NCBI GenBank assembly: GCA_949358305.1
Contig: OX442315.1
Location: forward strand, 30,220,427 to 30,284,426
From: Strigamia acuminata
Taxonomy: Eukaryota > Arthropoda > Chilopoda > Geophilomorpha > Linotaeniidae
DNA: 64,000 nt
Reading direction: 5' to 3'
This document shows positions 14,117 to 25,005 of the stretch, piece by piece; within the stretch, counting starts at the first letter, position 1, and every line of letters starts with the position of its first letter. The position numbers and the translations under genes were made by a program. Below the pieces are notes generated by a model. That model searched no databases, had not been told where the DNA came from, and worked only from the letters and a program-made list of their open reading frames with translations.

Positions 14117-15030
14117 ATGTCGTTCTTTCAATTTCTCCTCATTTTTATTTTCTTCCGTCAAGGTAAAGTAGCATTTATTTCCAATGCATTTTCATTTCAG
14201 AATTGATTAAAATCTAAAGCCTATTCCTGCAGGACAATCACAATGTCCACAACCAAATGGCCGTTTCCCAGTCCCTGATCAATGCGATGCATACATAGTG
14301 TGCCGCGATGGAAAGGCTCAAACTCTTCTATGTCCTGATGGTTTGGTATTCAACGAGAAGAAAACGCGAGTAAATTCATATCCGTGTGATTATCCACTGG
14401 AAGTTGAATGCGGTACTAGAACAAGAATTCGTAAGTTGATATTTACAATTTATTTATATTTTATGAAAATAATAGATAGGCGATTTTAATTCGCAGAACC
14501 AGCTCAACCATCTGAAAACTGTCCGCACCAATATGGACTTTATGCACATCAAGATGTAAGAAATTGTGGACAATTTTGGAACTGCGCAGCTGGACGAGCG
14601 TATTTATTCGATTGTCCTGAAGGATTAGCATTCAATAGTGGCACCTTGCGATGCGACTGGCCTGATGAATCACCCACTTGTGATCCGGAAGGTATTTCTT
14701 GATAAAATAGCATTTAGGCAATGCTAATTGTAACGTCTTCAGCTTTTCTCGGTTTTCGCTGTCCACCTGCAACACCTGAACTACTTGAAGCAAATTTGGG
14801 TAATCCTCTTTACTCTCATCCAAACGAATGCAACAAGTTTTATACTTGTGTTGATGGAACTAAACCGAGATTGACGACATGCCGATCAGGATTCGTCTTT
14901 AATCCTTCACTCAATGCTTGTGATGATCCAGAAAATGTCCCTGGATGGTAAAAAACAATAAGTTTAATAGAAAAAATAAATAATAAACTTATATTGTTAT
15001 TTTAGTGGTTCCTTCAAGTCGATTGGTTAA
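14117..15030 (+). CDS. CPAP3 / obstructor protein (three CBM14 domains), gene 2 of cluster
   Basis: Exons 14117-14162, 14233-14430, 14497-14691, 14743-14947 and 15006-15030 join in frame to 222 aa. Residues 1-15 form a signal peptide (MSFFQFLLIFIFFRQ). Three six-Cys chitin-binding domains follow, one per exon: CPQPNGRFPVPDQCDAY, CPHQYGLYAHQDV and FRCPPATPELLEANL. The protein ends after the last Cys with GSFKSIG. Each domain follows the CBM14 spacing with an aromatic residue before the fourth Cys. It is the close sister of the next gene (shared QPAQPS linker and DCPEGL motif), pointing to local duplication. It resembles CPAP3-A (obst-A) most, but I do not assign a symbol. Confidence 0.85.
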
Positions 15031-15331
15031 AAGAAACACAACATCCCGAGAGAAGTAACAATCCAATTGCCAAATATTAGTTCTAAATACATATTTTTAA
15101 TCTTTCACGGTGCTCATGAAAATAAATTTTGTTTTGTCGTTTTAAATTGCAAATTCCATCTTTGAATTGAGGTCACTTTCACTCACGAATTACTTTCTCA
15201 AATTTTAACCCTTTGGGCTAAAGAAGATTCAAGATTGCACATGCACAATTAGCTAAGGACACCCACTGGACACTGCAGCTTTTACTGTGGATGTCCTTCT
15301 AATCAGGTTGATCAGCAAACAAAGATAAACG

Positions 15332-16340
15332 ATGAGATTTTCACGAGGCCATATTGTTCATATCTTTGTGCTTACATTTTGCACTTCCTTAATTAATGGC
15401 CAGTGTCAGTTTCCGGACGGGTTTTTTCCAGATTCGAGACAATGCGACAAATATTTTGAATGCGTGAGCGGTTCGGTTGCGAGAGAACAACTGTGTCCGG
15501 ACGGGCTGGTTTTTAATGATTATTCGACTCGATATGCTCGTTGTGATCTACCAACCGCTGTTGATTGCAGCACCAGAAGTGCTTTACGTGAGTTTATTAA
15601 TATATCTTTGACTTTGCTTATTAAATACCTGTTTTAAAAGTTGAAATTGTATATAGAACCTGCTCAGCCATCACCCAATTGTCCCCGCAAATGGGGATTC
15701 TTCAAGTCTGACAATCCGAGAGCTTGTGGACAGTTTTACAGATGTGTCGATGGAGAAGCTCACGAGACTGATTGTCCTGAAGGATTAGTCTACAGTGATG
15801 TGACTGGAAATTGTGAGTGGCCTGATGAAGCAGACAGCCCTTGTACACCAGAAGGTAATTGTTTAACAAAGTATTACAAACGATATTGTTTACAATATAA
15901 AAGACTCTCTTATTGTTGTAATCTCAAAAAATGACATCATGCTAAATATGGCGAAGTAAATTTGAATTTTATTCAGGAAAAGATTTTATTTATAAACTTA
16001 TATAACTTGTTATTGAATTTTGCTTGGACAGAAAGTAATAATTTTGATAATTTGTGTCTATAAACAGAAGTTGTGGGCTTTAAGTGTCCTCCACCAGCGC
16101 CAGCTATAGCAGGATTCCCACATTTCTTCAACCCCAGATATCCTCATCCATCAGATTGTGGAAAATTTTACGTTTGCTTGTCAGGAAAGACTCCACGTTT
16201 ACTTGGGTGCGATGGTGGCCTCGTTTTCAACCCGCAAACTTCCACGTGTGATGAACCCATTAATGTTCCAGGATGGTAAGTTAATCCAGGCCAAAAAAAA
16301 ATAAAATTATAATAAAGAAATTTTATTTTTTTCCAGTTGA
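15332..16340 (+). CDS. CPAP3 / obstructor protein (three CBM14 domains), gene 3 of cluster
   Basis: Exons 15332-15587, 15657-15854, 16068-16275 and 16337-16340 give 221 aa. Here the signal peptide and first CBM14 share one exon, so the intron seen after the signal peptide in the other cluster members is missing. Domain starts are QCQFPDGFFPDSRQCDKY, CPRKWGFFKSDNPRACG and FKCPPPAPAIAG. The texts LCPDGLVFNDYS and GLVYSDVTG resemble obst-A/CPAP3-A of insects. The final coding exon contributes only the last base of the Cys codon plus TGA, so the protein ends exactly at the last domain Cys (VPGWC). It is paralogous to the preceding gene. Confidence 0.85.
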
Positions 16341-16932
16341 AAATGCAAAAATATTTTCATTTTTAATTTGCCTAACTTGTAAGCAAAAACTTGATGTGCA
16401 TCTGTTGCGAATCACTTTTGAAGACTGACTGAAGCAAAATAATAACTTTAGTACTTTATTCTGAGTAGTCAGCATTTATGTAGCAGACTGCAAGTAAAGT
16501 TGAATAAATTGTATTTTTATTTCTAAAACAAATTGCAAGTGCTCACAGCAATGGTTTTGTATTATCTATTATGTTTTTCCTTTGGAATTAAACTTAAACT
16601 ATAGTAAAGACCTCGGTTCACAGTGGGTCAGGGAAAACGAGAACTACACTAAGTAGAAATTTTAGAATGAGGTCAATTGAAAAAAATTTAAGAATCTACC
16701 CGTACTCCAATTAACAATTCGTTTCAAACCAATTTCCAATTTCTTTACGTTTTTAAGTCATGTTAAACATCATTACATTACAGCTAATAGTTTTATTCAC
16801 TTAGAAATTTCAACATTAAAGATTTTTTCAAAAAAATAGAACAGTTTGAAAAAAGCAAATTCTGTTATAGTTTATATATTACACACACGAGGGCGCAGTT
16901 GATCTTTCGGCATTTGTATTTGAAGTGCCAAC
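16341..16932. other. intergenic inside the CPAP3 cluster
   Basis: AT-rich with no open frame of interest. It would hold the 3' end of gene 3 and the promoter of gene 4. Confidence 0.4.
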
Positions 16933-18374
16933 ATGAAGATTTGTGTGCTCTTTATTTTCTTCCTATCAGGTAGGAATTATTTTTAATTATTGATAAATAT
17001 GCACCTGCATCGGTTCTAGATGAGGACAAGGCTAAATAACGAATCTAAATACCACATTGAAAGTTAAAACTAATACAAAAAATTATACGATAAGACAATT
17101 AGGTAAAATTTTTGAAAACTGATATAAGACGACACGGAAAATTTTTGTAAAGTTGAATTTTGTTTGCAAAATCCAAAACCAAAATTTATATTGCATTATT
17201 ATATTTTCTTTCATTCCACCAAAAGAGGGTGCTAAACTGGGGCAAATGGAAGTCAATGAAATAATGTTTCAAATAAAAAAAAAAAAAATAATTTCAAAGC
17301 ATTGAATTTTGCAGATAACAACAAGAAAACTTAAATGTTTATTTTTTTTTTAAACTCTGATAAATCAAGCTGTCCATTCAACCATTGCTGTAAGTGCTTG
17401 CCCTGAATTAGAAGGTATTCAAGTGTATCCACATGCTACATCCTGTGACCAATTCTTCCTCTGCGTCAATGGCTCTTTGACACTTGAAACTTGCCCTAAT
17501 GGATTGTTATTTGACGGGCTCGGAGCGGTTGCTCACTTCTGCACGTACAACTGGCAAGTGGATTGCGGTGACCGCAAAGATTTTGGTACCTATAATTAAT
17601 TAAGTAATTAATTAATTAAACAAAAGGTTAAATTACATCTAATGTTAGCTCCACCAGTGAGGACTGAATATTGTCCATGGCTGTATGGTATATTTCCCAT
17701 CACATCATCATGTAACACACAATTCCACAAATGTGCAGAAGGAGAGGCTTTCATCACTGATTGCGAACCTGGGTTAGCATACGATGACCGCATACACTCG
17801 TGCAATTGGCCAGATCTTTTGGATGATTGTGACGGAACAGGTAGGTCAATTTTAATATTTTACGCCTGGAAAACTGAATTTAAATTATTTCCTTTTATTT
17901 TTCTATTTTAAATTTTATTTCCTGACTTGATGCTACGGTATTTTTTAAAAACAAATTTTAATTAAAAATTTAACCTAGTTGGTTTAATTTTTTAAAAATT
18001 GTACTCAAAAACGTTTTCAAAAAAATCGATAGAGGACACTAAAAGTCGGACTGTTTTTGTTTAATAATTCAAATTTGGAATTCTGTTGATTTATTTTCAG
18101 AACCACTAAAATCTGTTTCTAAAATATCTATTTATGACATTAATTATACAAATTATTTACAGCTGTAACTGGTTTCCAATGTCCATCCAAACCAACTGGA
18201 TTATCAGCTCGTTTCTATCCGAATCCTCGTTATCCTCACCCTGGTGATTGCACTCGTTACATTACTTGTGTTGACAACCACAAACCTCGTATTATTTCAT
18301 GCGGACACGGAATGGGTTTTAATCCAGAAATTCTTGCTTGTGAAGATTTGAAATATTTAAGAGGTTGTAAATAA
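16933..18374 (+). CDS. CPAP3 / obstructor protein (three CBM14 domains), gene 4 of cluster
   Basis: Exons 16933-16969, 17370-17585, 17649-17840 and 18163-18374 join in frame to 218 aa. Exon 1 is a short signal peptide (MKICVLFIFFLS). The three domains read ACPELEGIQVYPHATSCDQF, YCPWLYGIFPITSSCNTQF and FQCPSKPTGLSARFYPNPRY. The CGDRKDF linker after domain 1 recalls the CGDR linker of Gasp. The protein stops three residues after its last tryptophan-less domain, at GCK. In the third domain Trp is replaced by other residues near the last Cys. It belongs to the CPAP3 family, but which insect paralogue group is unclear. Confidence 0.83.
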
Positions 18375-19156
18375 GCATCACGACTATAACTCTACTTGTA
18401 TCCTTTTTTTTAAAAAAAAAAATATATAATTGGAAAATGAAAGCCGAAAAAAGGAAAAAAAGTATAAGATTTAAGTTGTTTGTGGTGAATAATTTGATGT
18501 GGGTCAATAACCCTTCCGTTTTCATATAAATCACGAGAAAATGCGGAAACTGAATATGACACGAATATTAATCGTCGTTGTACATGATACGATATTATAA
18601 TGGCATCTTTTGTATGAGAATGTTAAAATATACAAAGAATCGATCGATTCAATTATGGTTGTCGGAATTGTACTAATTTCTATTTTTAAAAAAGAAAATA
18701 ACGTTCAATGTTTGAAAAATTGTTGAAATAAAAATGCAAAATTTTTGATACGAATTGAAAAGAAGTTAGACTAAATTTCGACGTAACCTCAATAAAAACA
18801 TCCTGAAATTTGATAAATTCATTGAGAAAATAAAAACTACGCTGCAGAAGAATTAATTTTAAAAAAAATATAGTTAAGGCCGTCTGATTATGTAGGACGT
18901 GCTAGACGCGTTTGCAAGTGTCGGGAGAAGGTTCTACCAAGGATCTATGGAACTTGTCACCTTGAAAAAGGTGACATGGAACAATCAGGTCAACGTGGAA
19001 ACATCTACATCCAGGTGCAACGTCACAACAACTCAAAACTAACCTCAGGCGTTCGGTTGTCATAACAACCAATCAGATATGAAACGGCTTCATACAAAAA
19101 GACCTCGGAGACCGGCGTCTTGGTCGCGTTCCACCTTAGACATCTGACACTCCAAC
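18375..19156. other. intergenic inside the CPAP3 cluster
   Basis: AT-rich at first. From about 18890 it becomes GC-richer with many GGTGAC/GGTTGTC-like words, likely the promoter region of the next gene. No coding signal. Confidence 0.4.
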
Positions 19157-20813
19157 ATGTACATCTTGCTAGTTCTTACTTTAGCATCATCAGGTAAGAT
19201 TATCTTGTTTATTAAAAAAAAGAAAAAGAAAAAAAAAATCAAAACAAGAATAAATTACAATTTAGTTGCATTGAAATTTAAATTACAATTTTATAACACA
19301 CCGGCCAAATTAACTGTTTATTTCTCATATTAATTACTAAATAGCATTTAGTAAATTGTTTTAAATGCATTTAATTCAATTTCCGTGTTTAAAATCACAA
19401 TTTTTCAACTGGAGACCTCGAGTCCAGTGACCTTGACATTCAAGTTTTCCACCTGCGGTCTGCGAGTGGTTTTGTGTTTCACTTTTTGACGCATAATTTT
19501 GCAAATAAAACAGGTCACTGAGTCGTCGAACGCGACCATTTTTGTGTATTTTTCACCTTAAAGGGTTTAATTTACAGGTGGTTGGCCGTGGATTTAGGTC
19601 AAGAAAATGAGGTGTGTTCAAAATCAAAAATTTCTATTGAATTTTATAGCCTTTGCACAACAAACTGACGTGTGTCAAACCAAATCCAACTTCGCTTCCC
19701 ACGAAACCCACTGCGACAAGTACTATGCATGCGTGGACGGAGTAACCGAACAGATAGATTGTCCCAATGGCTTGGTTTACATTGGGCGTGGGAATGGACT
19801 CACCCAGCATTGCGATTACCCATGGAGAGGAGATTGTGGTGACAAAGTCAACCGAAGTACGTCTGCAAAATTAAATAGAAAATGAAAGCATCTCGTCGTT
19901 CTAGCGTGACTTTATCTCGTTTTTATAGATGCTGCCATTCAAACAGAGCATTGCGAATGGTTGTACGGAATTTTCAGCCATGAAACAAGTTGTACGAGAT
20001 ATTGGACGTGTTGGAATGGAACTGCAGTCGAGCAGTACTGCATAGGTGGACTGTTATACAACGAAGAAACTCACGCTTGTGACTGGCCGCAAAACGTAAA
20101 TGGATGTCAGAAACATCGTAAGTGCATTTCGACATTTTATTATGCAAGATAATTAATCACGTAATTATCTTTCATTAATCTACTAATAAAAAAAATAATT
20201 CTCAGAAGCTATACATCAAATTGACGTCAAGTTATATAAAATATTAGTAGGAGTTTTAGCTTTCTATTTAAATAAGCTTAGGTGTGGTTCAAACTAAGAG
20301 AAAACCAGCTCTCAGTTTTTTTGGACACATCTTTGTAAGTTAAAGTTGAAGTTTTATGAGTTAGAAGATATTAAAGATAATGTATTTTATATGGTAATAA
20401 CCACACCATGACCATACACAGTGTGCGTGTTTAGTACTTAAACTCAAATCTTGTTTTATGAAATGTTTTTAGCATTGTGTAAGGACGATCCAGATGGTCG
20501 AGTAACCCTTGGTAAAAGCTGTACCCGTTTCTGGCAATGTATCGGTGGATATCCGAGACTTATGCGTTGTGCTGCAACACTTGTTTTTGATAGACTTTCT
20601 CGCCGTTGCGTAGAACCGCCAACAGAAGACTGGTAATAAAAATTTAGTCAAAGGGTTAAGTAGATTTTTTTTTTAAAAATTTGTTTATTTTATTTCGTTT
20701 TTAGTGACGTTCTTCCAACCACTACGGTTCAACCAAATGATACTGGAGCCAATGCCCCATTACCTGTTCAAAAGGGCAAACCACAACCGTTTAAGGATCA
20801 AAATAATCAATAA
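19157..20813 (+). CDS. obst-B: CPAP3 / obstructor-B-like protein (three CBM14 domains), gene 5 of cluster
   Basis: Exons 19157-19193, 19650-19856, 19929-20117, 20473-20632 and 20705-20813 give 233 aa in frame. Exon 1 is the signal peptide MYILLVLTLASS. The first two domains are typical (THCDKYYACVDG, TSCTRYWTCWNG). The third is the shorter, Gly-rich type: DDPDGRVTLGKSCTRFWQC followed by GGYPRLMRC, then PPTEDWC. That third domain is what I remember of Drosophila obst-B (CPAP3-B). A hydrophilic tail of about 35 residues (Thr, Pro, Gln, Asn) follows the last Cys. AATAAA follows the stop codon almost at once (20813-20819). The symbol rests on memory of the family, not on a search. Confidence 0.82.
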
Positions 20814-21939
20814 ATAAAATGTAAACAAATAAAAATGTATAATGTAATATTTCAATTTAAATTCGACTTGTATAGTTTTGATAATAGAAATTTCTATTTT
20901 AACTTTTTTGTTGTTGTGTTATCTTATCAAGTCGAAAACTGTACATAATTTCATTATTGTTTATTTTTGGAATGGTTTTTTTTTTGTATGTTTATGAATT
21001 TGTTGTACATAAAACTTTTTTTTGAACAAAATTACTAATTTTTTCTTTTGTGTCTCGATTCTTATCGGCATCAGCCAGTTGGTGTGAGTGATAAACAGTA
21101 CAGGAAAAATACAACATACAAAACATGACGAATATTTATGTGAAAAATGATAAATGAATCATCTCTAGTTGTTAGATTTATTTATTTATTGGTCCGAGTA
21201 GTGATCAATCATTGAGAAATGATCATTGACCAGTCGAAAGTGTGTTTGCTTTGGTACGATGTAATCAGAACGTAAATATTAGCTAAAAACAGTGATTAGC
21301 AAGAAAGATATCAGCGTTAATCAATAAATAGAAGAACAAAAATATGGCAACCAAACACAAAAAAAGGAAATTATAAAATAAAATATTAAATTTTTAAAGT
21401 ACCGGTAATCTTCAATTTTTCACCGGTGGCCAAATTTGATACAAATTGTTTTACAATTTAACAGCAGATGGCAGATGAGATCGGTAGCACATCATCTTTT
21501 CACCGGATAAATCAAAAAAAAAATTACCAAACAAAACAAAAACATGTATAGTAATTGAAATAAATCACTATACTTTCCGTCAAATTAAAACAACTGAAAA
21601 ACAATTTAAATTAAAAGCACAAGACCAAATATTTAAACCGTGCACTCATTCGAATCTTTCGCATTGACTCACTCGTTTAGTTTATTTTGTAGAAAAGGTT
21701 ATTTCAGTTAAGCAACACGAAACAGTTCATAAAATATTATAATAAATAAAAATAACTTCTCAAGTTACCATTACCATATAAGAATACGTAAAAGGCTAAT
21801 CATCACGACTTTTAATTCCAAAGTCAACTCGCAATAAAGTGTCACACTTGCATGACTAATTGGATTCAGATGATTGTGCGTATTTAAGAAAATTTTTAAA
21901 CTAAAACCTCGACGCCGAGTAGTCCATTTCATTGCTACA
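20814..21939. other. intergenic between CPAP3 cluster and lipase
   Basis: No gene recognised. TTTCACCGG-like words recur at 21418-21432 and 21498-21506. The lipase 5' leader probably lies in 21840-21939. Confidence 0.4.
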
Positions 21940-24192
21940 ATGTTTTCTCTAAGTGTGTGCTTCTTATTTCTGACAAGTTTGCAATTAAGTGTAAGTTGGT
22001 CGCTATTTGATTGGAAAATTCCATTTTTCAATGACGTTGACGTACCAGACGTGGAGGACGTAAAAGAAGCATTTTTCAACAATATTTTAGCAACATTAGA
22101 TCCGCACAATAAATTGCCGGCTGACCAAGTAGCCGTTTATCACGATCTGTACACCACACTTGATCTTAACGCAATAGATCCTGAAGCTTTTATGGAAGTG
22201 GTAAGTCATTTGTTGGTTTCTCCTATTGAAATTACCTTATATAATTGTAAATAATGTACGAAAAGTCTTAAATGTCTCTCCGAGAAAATGCGTATTCCAA
22301 TTTGAGATCAAATTAAAGAATTTCAGAACTCTTTACTCACCTATGTACATCCGGGAGAAATCGACCTTTGTTCGCTCGAAATAAATATACGAAAATGTTT
22401 ATCAATTGATAGTTTATCCTACATTTTTGAATATATTTAGGAGGAAATAATTCAATACCATGGTTATCCTGTACAACAATATACAGTTAAGTCAGCTGAT
22501 GGTTATCTACTTACAATTCAACGAATACCTCACAGTAAAAGCGCTTCTGATTTAAACACAACAAGAAAACCTGTGCTTGTACAACATGGTCTTCTGTCTT
22601 CGTCAGCAGCGTGGGTTAGCAATACACCAGACAAGAATTTACGTAAGTTAATCAGAGTCTTTTAAAACATTTTTTTAAAACAATTCTCATTAATCTATGG
22701 CTACAGCATACCTTTTAGCAGACGCTGGATATGATGTTTGGCTTGGAAATGTTCGGGGTACTTTATTTGGTAGAAAACACGTATCCTTATCTCCAACGGA
22801 CAGAGATTTTTGGAATTATAGGTAAAGAAAAAATAAACAATACCTTCGTATCCTATTTTCGTGTAATATTTTTGTGCATTAGTTTTGACGAAATTGCCAA
22901 ATATGATATCCCAGCAATAATTGACACTATTTTAAATATTACTGGCTTCGAACAAATTTACTATGTTGGACATTCAATGGGCACTACAGTCATGTTTGCA
23001 TTATTGTCTAGTCAACCAAAGTACAACAAAATTGTAAGTACATCAGAATCGATTGAAATTATTATTAAATATTCAGTTATTTCTTTTGATAAAAGGTGAA
23101 AGGAGTGTTTGCTATGGCTCCCGTAGCTTATGTTGGCAACATCAGAAGCCCGGTTAGATATTTAGCTTACATCAGCCCAGGTATTAGATGGATATTACAA
23201 TGGTATGGAAATGGCGAATTCTTATCCAATCATAACATGGTCAAGTTGTTTGCTAAAACAATTTGTAATTCTCCACTCCGTGCAATATGTGAAAATATTT
23301 TTTTCATTCTAAGTGGCTATGACGAAGCGCAAATGAATGCGGTAAGTTAACTTAAATCATGTAAATTGATACGATGTGCATTTTTTGAAAAATACTTCAA
23401 ATGTTTCAGACACGTCTTCCCGTGTTTCTACACCACACACCAGCAGCGACATCCGTTCAAAACGTCGTCCATTTAGCTCAAGTAGAATATTGAATAACAG
23501 AAAAAATCAAGAATAAAAACTCTTAAATATCATTGCAGATGGTGCGGTCCCATACATTCCAATATCACGATTTTGGTGAGGACGAGAACATGAATCGGTA
23601 TAACCAGGTATGTTTAATATTGAAATATACTGGGTTGCCCAAATAAAACCGGCCCGACAATACGGGGAGTGTTGTTTAATTAACGTTTCTAGTGCAGTTT
23701 TTTCTGCTCTTTCGTTTGGTGTTTAGGTTTTGACAATCCGAGCTTTCGTTCTCGAGATATTTGCGATTTTAATCAATTTTTGTCCCAATTTGCCAAATTT
23801 GATTACACTAGTCATTCCTGAATTTCAGTTTTTGTGGATTGAGACATCTTTAGTAACCCATCTTCTATTGTCGGGCCGGTTTTATTTGAGCACCCAGTAG
23901 ATAATAAAAATCCGAATAAAATAACTAATACTGATTTGAGTTGCAGTTAACTCCACCCGCATACAACATATCAAAAATAACAACCAATGTAGCCCTTTTT
24001 TGGAGCGATAATGACTATTTGGCCGACCCAACTGACGTAGCCAAGCTAGCATTGCAGTTACCCAATATTCTTTTAAAATATCGAGTTCCTTTTGATGATT
24101 TCAGTCATTTAGATTTTGTTTGGGCTCTCGACATAAAACCTCTTCTTTACAACAAATTACTAGAAACGATGGAAAAACTTTGGAAGAATTAA
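21940..24192 (+). CDS. acid lipase (lysosomal/gastric lipase family), 8 exons
   Basis: Secreted or lysosomal alpha/beta-hydrolase that hydrolyses triglycerides or steryl esters. Exons 21940-22200, 22441-22642, 22707-22821, 22883-23033, 23096-23341, 23410-23481, 23539-23607 and 23947-24192 total 454 codons. The start has a signal peptide (MFSLSVCFLFLTSLQLSVSW). The core includes GYPVQQYTVKSADGYLL, VLVQHGLLSSSAAW and AGYDVWLGNVRG. The nucleophile elbow is GHSMG with Ser about 224. The other triad residues are Asp about 395 in DNDYLADP and His about 426 in FSHLDF. At 453 aa it is longer than the usual 400 because of an N-terminal extension of about 45 residues. Intron 7 contains a MITE. All catalytic residues are present, so it should be active. 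Confidence 0.9.
23630..23897. mobile_element. Tc1/mariner-like MITE in lipase intron 7
   Basis: A 268-bp element flanked by TA on both sides, with inverted ends of about 32 bp. The left end begins CTGGGTTGCCCAAATAAAAC and the right end is its complement with one substitution and one missing base. It has no coding capacity. The TA target and CTGGGTTG-type ends fit the mariner superfamily. Confidence 0.75.
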
Positions 24193-25005
24193 ATTTATTT
24201 TCTCCGAGACATAATTCATTGTGAACAATTTTTACCATAATTACAAAATAAATAAAACCTCCACCAAAAAATAACACGAAACATATCAAATATAAATTCG
24301 AGTAGCGTTAAAATTAAAAAAAAAAAAATTTCCACTAAGCATCGAATAATAAGCGCATAATTGAATACACGATTTACCGCCGGTAGTGTGAGGCGAATAA
24401 TATTGACATTAATTTATAAAAATTGTAAATATGCATAGTTATATATAGTGGATATTAATATTATACTGCGATTCAAGGCACACGATTTTAAATAAAAGCA
24501 TCTGGAAACTCCAGAGAACAACCTGGGAATCCCTAGTAACGTATTACAAATTTTGCAATATGACAACATTGCATTTAAAATGAATACACAAAATACGGTA
24601 CAAATTTCAGCGATTGGCATACAAAAATGCAAAAATCACTAAATATTTCTCACATACACAAACTAAAACTTCCAAGTTTTTTATAATTGACAACCTATGA
24701 CGTTTTATTGATTACCTTCGAACAAATTAAACAGAAAAATGATTTTAAATCACTTTTACCATTTTATTATAGGTATAAATCTCGAACAATATATACAAAA
24801 ATCGAAGACACTCCCATCAATTTTCAAATATTGAAATATTGACCAATTTTATCACAACCCCTGATTACACCATAATAATTGCAATGTTTTCAACATTTAA
24901 AACAAAACTATTTTTCCACAGAAAAACAAAATCACAACAAATCAATCCCTAACATTAACAAAAACACATCATCTGATGATGCGATAATGACTAAGGCCCA
25001 TTCAC
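24193..25005. other. intergenic, convergent 3' ends
   Basis: AT-rich spacer between the 3' ends of the lipase (+) and the FKRP-like gene (-). AATAAA-type signals lie near 24247. No gene recognised. Confidence 0.45.
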
